Below, piece by piece: positions 23,231 to 35,200 of a stretch of 64,000 nucleotides of DNA. Made by a program: the position numbers and the translations under genes. The notes beneath the pieces are model-generated. The model made no database searches, was not told where the DNA came from, and was given only the letters and a program-made list of their open reading frames with translations. The DNA is taken from the NCBI GenBank assembly GCA_025024175.1, contig QCXZ01000138.1, forward strand, positions 3,720,002 through 3,784,001. The letters run 5' to 3'. The first letter of the stretch is position 1. Each line of letters opens with the position of its first letter. This DNA is from Rhyzopertha dominica. Its lineage: Eukaryota; Arthropoda; Insecta; Coleoptera; Bostrichidae.

Positions 23231-23237
23231 TTGAAAA

Positions 23238-23253
23238 CACGCGGCGCCGCGTG
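23238..23253. promoter_or_regulatory. 16-base palindrome in the NOP56 promoter region
   Basis: CACGCGGCGCCGCGTG is a perfect palindrome about 105 bases upstream of the NOP56 ATG, in an otherwise AT-rich stretch. It contains CACGCG half-sites on both strands, the type bound by bHLH repressor or activator factors. A role is inferred only. Confidence 0.4.
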
Positions 23254-23356
23254 CTGGTGTTGGTAGGTTATGTTGTTTTCTAGCTAGCTAATGTTTCAAA
23301 ATCACACATATTAGCCGTTGTGAAGAATTTATTTTGTATACTTGTACAAATTCACG

Positions 23357-26300
23357 ATGGTAAGCATAACTTTGCTTAATGTCAATCCATTTTAAGTGTC
23401 TATTACTTTTCCTGTAGACTAGCCTATATGTGCTGTTTGAACATGCAGCTGGCTATGCTGTGTTCAAAGTGCAAGAATTTGAAGAAATTGGAATGTTGCT
23501 TCCACAATTGGAAGCAGCTGTTAGCGACCTGAGTCGCTTCAATAGTGTAGTGAAGCTTGTATCATTCTCACCGTTTAAAACAGCTATCTCCGCATTGGAA
23601 AACATTAATGCTATTTCGGAGGGCCTCGTTCCTGAAGAATTACAGCACTTTCTAGACTTAACCATTCCGAAAGGAAGCAAAAAGGGTAAAGTAACGTTGG
23701 GAGTCGTGGACCCAAAATTAGGAGCTGCCATTACGGAAACTTTAGGTATCCAATGTAATCATACTGGTGTGGTACCGGAAGTAATAAGAGGTCAGTTATT
23801 ATTTAGGTTTTGTGTTAAATATTGCTAATAACTGATAAAATTGTAGGTATTCGCCATCATTTCCATAAGCTTATCAAAGGTATTACTTTAAAATCTTCTG
23901 GAGTTGCTCAGTTAGGTTTGGGACATTCATATTCGAGGGCGAAGGTTAAATTTAATGTCAATCGTGTTGATAATATGATCATTCAGTCAATAGCTCTATT
24001 AGATCAGCTGGACAAAGATGTTAACACATTTTCGATGCGAATAAGGTAAGCTTCTTTTCAAAGGTGTACTCATTGTGAAACATTGACTTGGAAACAAGCA
24101 GTCTGTTTTGAACATATGTGGTTTGTTTCACTACATTTTTTCTCAGATAAATAATTAGTTTGACAAAGTCAAAAAATGAGAATAAAGTAGATTACACTTA
24201 AAGAATAATTTTCTTAAAGAAGAATTCATTAATTATAATTCCACATTGAGAATATGGATCAGTTTTCAATTTTCAAATACTTTGGACATAAGCTTTATTT
24301 ACAAACACAAATGTATGTAGTATGATGTATACATAACACAATCGGGTAGTCATAAAATTAATCAACATGTTGCAAAATATAAAATTAAATAAAAGCACAA
24401 CAGGTTTTGCTGACCATTGCATCAAAAATAATCATTGCTTAGATGAAAACAAGTCTGATTGCGAAAGAAAAGGTAAAAACTAACCTTTGGAACATTTAGA
24501 AACTAAGAAACTCAACATCTGAAAAAAACATTTGACAAATAGAGAAAGAAATCCCCATGTCCAATGTCATACACCTTTGATATTGCCAAAAATTATAGTC
24601 AGCCTTCAAACCCAGGTGAGATATTTACATCTAATTTTAGGTATGTAAACAAAATTCCGTACATCTGAGTTTAGTACCTGTTGTATATTCTTAGGAATGA
24701 CTATTAGGTTGAAACAATGGTCAAGTTATGTGATAAATGTAGTGAAACAAAGAACATACATTCAAAACAATCAGCTTGTTTCCAAGCTACCTTATCGATT
24801 TAAATGTATTTTTTTAGGGAATGGTATTCATATCACTTCCCTGAATTGGTCAAGATTGTTCCGGAAAACTACACATATGCTCGTTTGGCGAAGTTCATTA
24901 AAAATCGTAAGGAACTGACGGAAGAGTCGTTAGAAGGCTTGGAAGAGATTACAATGGATTCTGCTAAAGCTCAGGCCATCTTGGATGCCTCCAGGTCAAG
25001 CATGGGAATGGACATAAGCGTTATTGACTTGCTTAACATAGAAATGTTTGCGGCACGTGTTATCGCTCTTGCAGATTACAGGAAAGAACTGGCTGAGTAT
25101 CTGAGGAGCAAAATGGGAGATGTTGCTCCGAATTTGGCCTCGTTGATAGGTGAACAAGTTGGAGCTAGATTGATTGCTCATGCGGGCTCGTTGACCAACT
25201 TGGCTAAATACCCAGCGTCTACTGTTCAGATTTTGGGAGCCGAGAAAGCACTTTTCAGGGCACTGAAGACAAGAGGTGGGTTAAATGGAACTTTTTATGA
25301 ATACATCTCAAAATGTGAAATAACGTTTATTAGATTAATTTTTATGAAAGTGAATAGTGAATAGTCAATAACACAAAATTTTTTGATTGCTTCAGAGCTG
25401 CACAAAATACTTACAAAAAGCATTTAAATACTTTTATAAAATTTTTACATTATTGAAATGCTGATGTGAAGATCAGACGGTTACAGACCTAAAAAGTCGA
25501 AAATATTGACACTCCAGCAAATTAGAGAATTGTTATTATCTGCTCGATACAAACAATACCTATGTACAAAGGTAAAGTATAATACTAAATTAAAGAAAAA
25601 TAAAAAAAACAAATATTTTAGATAGGGTTAATTTTTGTCTTCATAGAGCTTGCCAGCAGAAAGAATTGGTGAAAATTCAAACAAGTCATGTTGAAAACCT
25701 CAACACTGCCCTTCTAGTTCACATTCCTGCTACGAAAACAAAAACCGAATGTCAGTTTCAGGTAATTTCTACCATATCTACAACAAGTACATGGAGCTTC
25801 AACCTCCAAACCTGACAAGTAATACCCGGTTTTTCTTAAACTGCCAGTGAGGAAAATTTACAAAGCAACCAATTAGAATTAATAAGTTTAGCAGTCTGTC
25901 TCACATAGTAACATCACAGTTTCATGAACAAAATGTTGAAGAATGAATGGTTTTGTTTGGCAACTGCCAAAAATTTTTTCATCTAAAAAGAATAGTGTGC
26001 AACTCTTTTTATAATCTTATTAGTTACTTATTTTATTAAATACTCATGACTAAAATGATGTTTATAAAAGTTGATACATAATATACTATTAAATACTTTC
26101 AGCTCTGGTTTGTTTTCTATCAGTTGACATTTTCTTTGCTTGAATTGGTCTAAAGCTGTGAATTATCATCTGTATTTTGAATGTATCATATAGTGGGCCA
26201 CTGGCAGATTTAGTATTTGTGAGGTCTTAGGCACAACTCAACTGTATTTTAAAATACAAAACATTACAATACAAAAGAAATGTGAATTTAATCAAATCAT

Positions 26301-26765
26301 TTGCATATTACAGGTAACACTCCGAAATATGGGCTGCTCTTTCACTCAACATTTGTGGGAAGAGCAGGAGCAAAGAACAAAGGAAGAATATCAAGATACC
26401 TGGCCAACAAGTGCTCTATTGCGTCTCGAATCGATTGTTTCACTGAGCAACCATCAAATATCTTCGGGGAAAAGCTGAGACAGCAGGTCGAAGAGCGTCT
26501 GAAATTTTACGAAACTGGAGACGTGCCCAGGACGAATGTTGAAGTTATGAAGGAAGCCGTGGAGGAAATTGAAATTGAGAGACAAGCTCAAAAAGCTGAG
26601 AAGAAGAAGAAGAAAAAGAAAAAACGGAAGGCTGATGAAAGTAATGGGGATGTGGAAGAGAATGGAACTACTGAAATGGCTGCTGAACAAGTCGAGGCAG
26701 TATCCGAGGAACCGCCGGCAAAGAAGAAGAAAAAGAAGAAGAAACATGCACAGGAAGATGAATAA
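23357..26765 (+). CDS. NOP56: Nucleolar protein NOP56 (box C/D snoRNP core)
   Basis: Five coding exons: 23357-23359 (only the ATG), 23418-23790, 23847-24045, 24818-25275 and 26314-26765. They give 494 residues. NOP56 pairs with NOP58 and fibrillarin in box C/D snoRNPs that guide 2'-O-methylation of rRNA in the nucleolus. The NOP5NT domain begins [15 protein letters not shown]. The most conserved segments are [60 protein letters not shown] and [20 protein letters not shown]. The tail is Lys/Glu-rich with two KKKKK clusters, as in NOP56. The first intron splits the gene directly after the start codon. Intron 3 carries a Penelope tail. No convincing intronic snoRNA was seen. Confidence 0.97.
24150..24235 (+). 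mobile_element. Penelope-type tail in NOP56 intron 3
   Basis: The block from TTTGACAAAGTC to the GATTACACTT motif and the following TTTTCTTAAAGAA matches the 3' sequence after the Penelope RT fragment at 59.8-59.9 kb (minus), with few differences. It is non-coding. Confidence 0.5.
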
Positions 26766-27249
26766 GTGGATTTTTTTGGATATGTTTATATATTAAGGGT
26801 TAAAGTTGTATTTTAAGTAAAATGTGTTTTAACTTTCTTTTGTAGCTCCAATGTTTAGTCTATAGTACATAAAAATATATTATGTGGATAGTTTTATTTT
26901 TTTAACCATACATTCAGGATAAGCAATTAAGTCTTAACTAGTGACCAAGGGAAGTTTGTAGAATCATCTCTAGAGTGCGCTACAGTATTTCCAATTCACA
27001 AAAACCTTATTTGTTTTTTGTAATAAAGGTATGCAATAATTAATATTGTATAATTCTCTGAACTAAACTCTATAAAGGATACAACCAGGTAAGTATGCAA
27101 AACAGATTGTTTGTGTTATTATAGTACTGGCCGAAAATCATGTGTCAAGCTTCTATAGTTTACGCACGTCAATGATGAATCAGTCATAAGCACGGATTTA
27201 CCGTTTTTGAATTTTTTTAAAAATCTGAAATAGTTCACAACACTAGTTT

Positions 27250-28260
27250 TCTGACTATAACTATAAACACATAGCAACTAACTATAGAACAATTTCCTTG
27301 ATATCTGATATAGCTAAAATATTAGAAAAAGTAATATATGGTAGCATTTGTAAACTTACTGAAAACAGTATAATAAATACTCAACATTTTGGTTTTGTTA
27401 AAAAATGGAACAAAAGATGCTCTGCAATATATCACAAACACAATAAATTGGATAAAAGAATATGCTAATATTTCTTCACTTGGCAAAAGCCTTTGATACC
27501 ATCAATCATAAAACACAAAATTAACTATAAAATAAGAAGAAAAGGGCATATGTTTAACAGAAAACAAAGAGTAGATATTACGTACTCAGAGTGAATACCT
27601 CAAGGAATGATCTTAGGTCCTTTGCTTTTCGTATTATAATAGATATGTAGATGACTTATAACATGCCATTATATCCTCCGAGAAATCTTGGAAGGAAACA
27701 AAATATAATGAATAAACACTTAAATTCTGTCTGCTGTGCTCTAATGAACTTGTAATTAATACGAAAAAACTATTTTTATGGCCTTAGAAAATTTTTGTGA
27801 TAGTGTACTTGAAAAATTAGACATATGTTTCGGTATTTATTTTATAGAAATAGGTGATGGCAAAAGCATAAAGAAAACAACCTGTCTTACTTTTTGCTTT
27901 TCTAAATTTGCTAAAATAATGAATACTAAAACATTACTAACCATGTTTTTCATTAAATAACACTATTATTACTTATGGAGTAATTGCTTGAGGTGTAGCC
28001 TGTAACAATATTATCATTCTGCTTCAGAACTAACAGAATAGAATATTAAATAAAATTGGAATACACTCTTTCAGAAGCTTCACAGCCATTAAGCATACAG
28101 CAGTTATTTGCTCTTAAATCAATAACTATAAGGAACTTGTAAAAGAATTTAAAAATGTAAAATTAAATACTAGAAATAAGAGCAAGTACCTGAAATCAAC
28201 AAAAACAGCTTATTGTAGCTGTCAGATTGTATAACTCTACCAAATTGTCTTTGAACAGTA
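27250..28260 (+). pseudogene. Non-LTR retrotransposon remnant
   Basis: In broken frames: NYRTISLISDIAKILEKVIY (about 27270-27330), INTQHFGFVKK (about 27380), a KAFDTINH-like block (about 27490), a YVDD-like box (about 27645), then the C-terminal region to about 28250. This is the order of LINE reverse transcriptase. Many stops. Confidence 0.75.
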
Positions 28261-29275
28261 AATTTATAGTAAAAAAAAGAAGTTAAGAAGGGCAATGTGC
28301 CATGACGATTCCAAACTAATGTAAATTTTAGAAACTGAAAAAATGGAATTTTAACTTTAGCTTAGCAACATTCTAAGACATATATATTACTGGTGAATGC
28401 TTGTTTTTCATTTTTTTAAATTGTTTTTGTTTCTTGTTCTTATATAAGAAATTTGTATGTGTGATAACTTATTTTAATTCATGTGGTAAATGAAAGACCA
28501 TTGTTTGGAGACCATTATAATACTGCCTAGTTTTCAAATACATGAATAGACAATACAAAAAAAAACATATAAGATCCCCAACAAACGCTATTGCCAGATT
28601 TACCACAGTACGGTATGGTATTAAAAGATCATATACTTAGAATACTATCAAAGTAATAAAATGAAAACAAAAAAAATTGTCAGCAAAGCAGTACATATGA
28701 AGGGGTGGGGATAAGCTTTTGTATTGTGGTGGGGTATAAACTTGAAAAACACATAATAATCACAACAACTTTATTAATTGTATTGTTTTCCAAAGATGTA
28801 CAGCCATTTGAGACACACATAAACGGAATGTTAAATAAATGCCAATTTAAACTATCAGTTTTGTACACAGCGATCGTTTAAGAGTTAGACTCTCTGTGGC
28901 ACCGCACATCTCTCGCGATATATTAAAATCTACATAAGGCACAATTGTTTGTCGATCGTCTGCTCCCTCATATAAACCAAACTGTGCAATGCCAGATAAT
29001 TAACGGGGAATATTGCTTAACATGTGAAAAATTAACGCATGTACCCTTTAAGCCCACTGTACAAGTAAGTATAAATAACTTAATGAATTAATACAACCCA
29101 GCACCTGAAATGAGCATTATTGACTAAAATTATACAAAATATGTGCAGCAATGGTTCGACATCTCTTCATCAACTCAATTTCTTTGGAAAATTCGCTTTA
29201 GATGCCGTTTCTCTCCATGTGATAGTACTAAACTCGGGATATGCTTAAGGTATTAAAATAAAGAGGGGCGGGATT
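28261..29275. other. CLINT1 3' side and intergenic DNA
   Basis: AT-rich, with no recognisable gene. The part next to 29276 is likely the CLINT1 3' untranslated region. Confidence 0.5.
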
Positions 29276-32200
29276 TCATTTGAAGCCGCCGAAGAATTGG
29301 TTATTAAAAGATTGAGCGTTTTGAATACCTACATTATTGTTAGGGCGTATCTGATTGACGGGTGATGTTGGGTTGCTAGCTAGCTGGTTCATACTAGGCG
29401 CTACACTCTTATTTTGTTTACTAGTCAATAAATTGTCTAAATTGATGTTTAAGCTACCCGAATTGCTCCACGTCGCACCTATTGCTTGCTGTTTACTAGG
29501 GACGTTGTTGTTTAATGGTTTGTCAACGGGAGTATTTTGTGTGGAAGACATTGGTTGCAACAGATCCCCGGATGGCGGAAGTGTTGGACCTGGAGGAACA
29601 AAATTAGCACGTAAATATAATCCATGTAGTGTACAAGTACAAGAAAGGTGTGTTTGTTAAACACCGTAACTGTTAGCATGCCATGTTTTGCAAAAAATTA
29701 TTTTAGTTTTTTGCATAATATGCATATAATATATTTTTTTAGAATGTATAAAATTTTATATGAGATCTTTTACAAAATACTTCTTTATTTCCACTATAAT
29801 TTTAAGTTTGGAACCAAACACTCATAATAAAGTACATACTTTCATGTTAGCCACTGAACTTTTTGTTTAGCACATTTCAGTACTAGTGGTTTTAGAGGTA
29901 AAGGATTTTAAACGAAAGTAAAAACAGAAAATACATTTTTTTGTAATGTTACCTAACAAATCTTCAAGCCAATCTAAAATTGTAATAGGTCCCTTATAGC
30001 AAAAAGTACTCTTGATGAAAACTATAAGTACAGTGTCTATTCAAGTTTCATTTATCTACAGGGTACCTCATTAGAATGGGTTATAGAAAATTCAGCTGCA
30101 TTATATGAAATTAATTTCCTTCAATTTTAGTGGAAGGCAATCATTCCTTTTTTGAGCAACACAATTTTAATCTTTTCAAATATCTAGATGTTTCTCGCTG
30201 AATATTTTTGCGCATAAATCCTGGACGTTAACGAGCAATTTCCACAACACATCACTTAATAGATAATTTTTTGCCTTTTGTAAAATTCATTTTGTATTAT
30301 TGATTAAAAAATCCGCGAATGTAAAAAAAAACAAACAGTACAAACATAAAATAAGAATGGACACAATAGCATTGACAGGATAACAAAATACATAAAAATG
30401 ACAAAGCGGGATAGAAAATTGCTAAAGAAAAATGTCATACTAATGAGACACACTGTAATAGAGGTCTGCTTTCTAAGCAAACAACATTTAACCATTAAAA
30501 CTTACTTGAAATAACATAGTCATTAGTACTATTTAAGATTTGAGAAAAAAAATATTTTAAATAAATTGTGCATTTCAAATTAATTTTGTTAATGAAGATC
30601 ATGAGACAGTGTATTACAAAAACCTGTCTTGTCATTAAAGAGAAAATGATTTTAAAACTCCATTTTTAGGAAAATTCAAGTTGATGCCTGAATATTACCA
30701 GTTTTAAAATATAATTAAAAAATTGCGTTTCTAAAACTACAGGTACTATTACTTGTTTGTAGTTTCTTCAAATAAACCTTGGTTGTTTTTGTCCCTTTTT
30801 ATTGGGCTGTTGCTATTAAAAATTGAACCTACTAAAACTGTATTACAGTGTACAGTTACAGTTTTCTTCATTAGTTAAAACTATGTAATTTTTATGCTAC
30901 AAAATTAATAGTAGGAAATTTGCGACACAGATTGCAGATCAGAAATATCGAGCAAGAAAAAAGTTAGCTGTTGAAAAAAAAACAGAAATATTAAGTGTTT
31001 CAAAAATTAGTGAAAATTTAAATTATACAAATGAACCCTACAAGATGGGAAAAGAAGAAAGCCTAGTGAGGACATTTTAATAGTATGTAAAACACCACAC
31101 GAAATGTTAAAAATTAAATGAAACGAACATCCAAAGAGATATATATTTCTAGCTAGAAAAATAGCAAAGGACTCTCCAGTGTTTGACAGCAAATCCAAGA
31201 CATGGCCTGTATTTACTAAATACTTCTGACAGATGTATAATTACATGATAAGGGGGAGATAAAAGGGAGAGAGTGGTTGTTAATGACATGCTACTTGCTG
31301 AAGACAATCGAAAGATGTAAATGCACTTTGGCACACTAGAACACAATTAAAACTGATTAATTAAATTAAATATATGCCACCAGTGAAAGAAAAGACAAAC
31401 CTTCAAATGAAGTTGGTAACTGAGTGAAAAACTGAATTATGTTGATGTCATAAATTAGAGAACTTCTTCAAATACCTATTCTAAAACTCTGGTAGGAAGA
31501 AGATATAATGAAATGATATTGTGAAAACTATGGCTTGAAATATTTCATGGAGAAAACTGCCTGAAGATTTTGCTGTCTAGAAAAATGTCTTTGCAAAAAA
31601 AAGGTGCAAAAGGAAAAGGGCATGTGGACGTACATCATGCTCTTTTACATAACAAAGATGTGCAGAAGAGGAATAGTGCACAAATGGAGCAAGGTGACCA
31701 AGAAAGAAGTCTACCAGTGAATATGCATCCAATGAAGAACCAAAGTAAGAATGTATTTGTCATAAAGCATCCACAGTAAAATTAAGAGAATCAGTAAGTT
31801 TCATTACCTGAAAAATGAGAAAAGCAGGGTTTTCAGTATTATTTCATTTATTTCAACGCATGACGATTCATAGGCCATTTATATTGAAATGTAACCTATA
31901 AATATAAAAAACTGCAGGAAAACAATACTTTTTAAATGTGAAAAATTTTACAACAGAAAATGTAAGAACAAAAGTAGCTATACCATACTTTGTGATATCT
32001 AATTGCATTCATTTTATTCAGTGATAACAGTTACAGCATTTAACCACTCACATTTGTATAAATAAAAAAAATCAGCTATATAAAAATGTTTATTAATAAG
32101 ACTTATTTATTCTACATCAACTTTTAAGACATCTTCGAGAATACACATCACATGTGCTGCCAGAATTCTGCAATCTGTGTTGGGTTCTCTCACTATGTGA

Positions 32201-35200
32201 GGATTGACAATATCGATCAACCACAACCGTATATCGACCAATACATCCACGAAATCTTGCAACAATATACTTTTGGGAACGTTAAGTACCGCTGCAGCTA
32301 ACATACTTAATACCGCCATCCGGACCTTAGCCTCGTTATGAAAACGCAGAAACCAGGACAATCCAAACAATTCTCTCGCCATTCTGGGGGCAACAGGACA
32401 ATTTTGAGAGGCACACATAATAACCGACAGGGTTTGCAAATAATGAATCAACAACACAAAGTCGTTATCGTTTGGGGTTGTATTCGGTATAAACTTGGAT
32501 CTTCCAAAGCCATGCAACAGTGGGAAGAAGAAATACCCAGCCACGTCAGAAAATTTGTTGACTTTTTCAAATACGTGTCCTTTATGTCTTGTGAAACGTC
32601 TAGTCTTACTCTCTAGTCTCTGTTTTATTATTTCTTCAGCAGTTTTTGCTGTTTTACTGAGTTTTTCTTGTTCTTTCTTTTTAGGTTGCTGATCGGGTTT
32701 CAAAGACGACAGTATTTTTGCAGACTCCCTGAGAATGTCAAGCATCAATACCCGATGGGCGATGGAATAATAACCGCTCTCTGAATGGAATTGTTTGCAC
32801 AGCCATTCGGCGTAGATTGCAGGATAGGTACAAGTTATGGCAACACAGCTCTGAAAAACTATATCATCAAAATTCTCGACATAAAATTCTGGAGACATGC
32901 AGATTAAGATCTCCATTAGTTCGATTCCAAGAGAAGGATCGTCATCACCCAGTTGCTGTAAGATTAATTTTTCGCAATTTTGCATGCTTAATACAAATAC
33001 TTCAGAATCCTTTGTTTCCAACAGGCCTTCTCGAAGATCTCTTAAGTAAGCAGGGGGTTGGGATTTCGTTGCTGCAACATCATTTGATGTATCGTAAGCT
33101 TCTAACTCGTCATCTGAATCCAGTTCAAAGCCAGTGTCGTCTATTATTTTTATACATTCCCTTTTTATGTTGACCGACTCTACTACTATTTCGTTCTGAC
33201 CTTCTCTGTACTCTGCCATTCGTTTTCTGAACTGTCTTGCTGGTGGTACATAAACTGAAGAAGTTTCTGCTTTAAATACTGTGGCAATCTCATTAATAAT
33301 GTCTTCTACCGATTCATTATAATCTTTCGTTTCTTTTTTAGCAACTTTTAGCTCTTTTAAATATTTCACCAAATCTTGAGATTCTTTCGACAACTTGTCG
33401 TATTCAAATTGAAGCTTCCCACTGTTTTCCTTCTCTTCATTTCTATACAAAAAGCTCATTACTACTTCACCAGTTACCATGCCGACAACACGAATCTTGT
33501 CAACACCAGCTTCAAGATGGATGGGTATGCCAGTAAATAGCACTTGCTTTGCTTGGTCCCTTTGTGCACTTGATATTTCTGTGGTTTCTAAATATTTGGT
33601 TGCCAAAATGATCATTTTGGTAATGTACAAATGTTGTTCCATGCTTATACGAGTAACAGATAACTTATCTGACCAAGCATTTATAAGATGCATGAGTAAC
33701 TCAATTAGATCTTGTTTCGAAACTTCATGTAAATAGTGTAAGATGTTGTTAATAAAATTAACATCATTTTTTTCATAGAATGACAGCAACGTCAATTTCT
33801 TACAAAGTACAAACTGCCAGTCTTTATTTTTGAAGAGATCCTGATGTAAAATGTTCGTTATATCAGTTACTTGACTGTCGATACTTTGCAACAACATCAC
33901 ACTTAATGGTTCTATTGCAGGTTTTTGCAAATTTAAAAAAATACCACCTACGACAATTTTGTAACTGTCCCGCTTAGTATTGTTAGAAGAGCAAGCCACT
34001 GACAGAAATGAAATGAATTTTTTAATACTTTCAGAGCAGTGTGAATTGTGAAAGTTTATTACAATTTTGCTGAGATATAAACCCAAACCTTGGTAATTCA
34101 CTACCCACTCATGCGGAACTGTATTTCTTAACAACAAATCTGACAGAAACTCTATGGCTTTTATTAAGTTCAGAATCAATACAGCACAATAATTGTCTTG
34201 CTTATACAACAACGGGATTTTCCCCTGCAAAGCATTAGCAACTTTATTTGGCACTGACACTAAAGCCTGCACGGAATTCTCAAATTGCGAATACTGCTCA
34301 ACTCTAATGATATCACTAATATCTTCCTCCTGTACAACAACATTTAAAAGCATAGCAAATGGACCTTCAGAATGTAATAGGTGCGTAATCACATTAACAA
34401 TAGCAAGGACACCGTCACTGTTTCGTAACGCACCCGTTAACACCAATAAAGCTTCCTGGAAAAATTTTGCATCATCGACTACAAACAAATTTTTGATGGG
34501 CTCTAAAACGCCATCGTTAACAACGGGAAAGCTGTGATCGAACTTGCTAATCACAGACTGCAGAATTACGCCATACACATTTTCGACGAAATCGCTCAAA
34601 TATCCTGGCAAAACGTCTAATTTTAGCAGTTTTTGAACGGTTAAAGGCCCTGGGAAAAATCGTAATATGTTCTCGATCTTCGCTAGTACGGTTTCTACGT
34701 CTGAACTAGATGTGAACTTTTTCTTAGCTTGCAAAGCGCTTGTCAACTCCGAAACAGTTGTGATGAAAGCTTCGTTTGTTATCGCTTGCGGTTTTGCGTC
34801 TGAAACGGGAAACTTCGAATGAGCTTCCCGATTTCATACCAATTCAATTATTAAGTGTGCTGATGACCGTTAAACAGAACTTGCTGGAAGGCGTCTATGA
34901 CCTGTATCCATTTTTTATTTTATATTTAACTTCAAATCTCATTTATTGATTAACAGGCTGTTTAAAATTGTGTTTTTCTCTTTGACCTAGGTGTGAATGC
35001 CTCATGGTGGTGCTTCATGAAAGATAAAGTTAAATTATCTAATTTTTGTGTCTAGCTTAAAAACTTTGATAAATGGAAACCAATTGTTTCAAAGTAAGTC
35101 TATGGTGACACGGCCTTGAGGTTGTTAAAAAAAAGCAAGGTAGCAAAATAATAAACAAAAACTCAGATACACAACAGTCAAAATAAAAAGTAAAGAACTC

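Noticed and set aside
24046..24817. Possible box C/D snoRNA in NOP56 intron 3 (ATGATGTA near 24322, CTGA near 24411)
   Set aside because: No terminal stem, no internal boxes and no convincing spacing; host-gene expectation alone is not evidence.
25463..25500. CTGATGTGAAGATC as a box C motif in NOP56 intron 4
   Set aside because: No box D with flanking complementarity at a suitable distance.
31570..31779. 69-codon Lys-rich frame in the CLINT1 intron as a gene
   Set aside because: No homologue recognised, no splice context; one alternative frame weakly suggests a transposase Cys cluster but not enough to name it.
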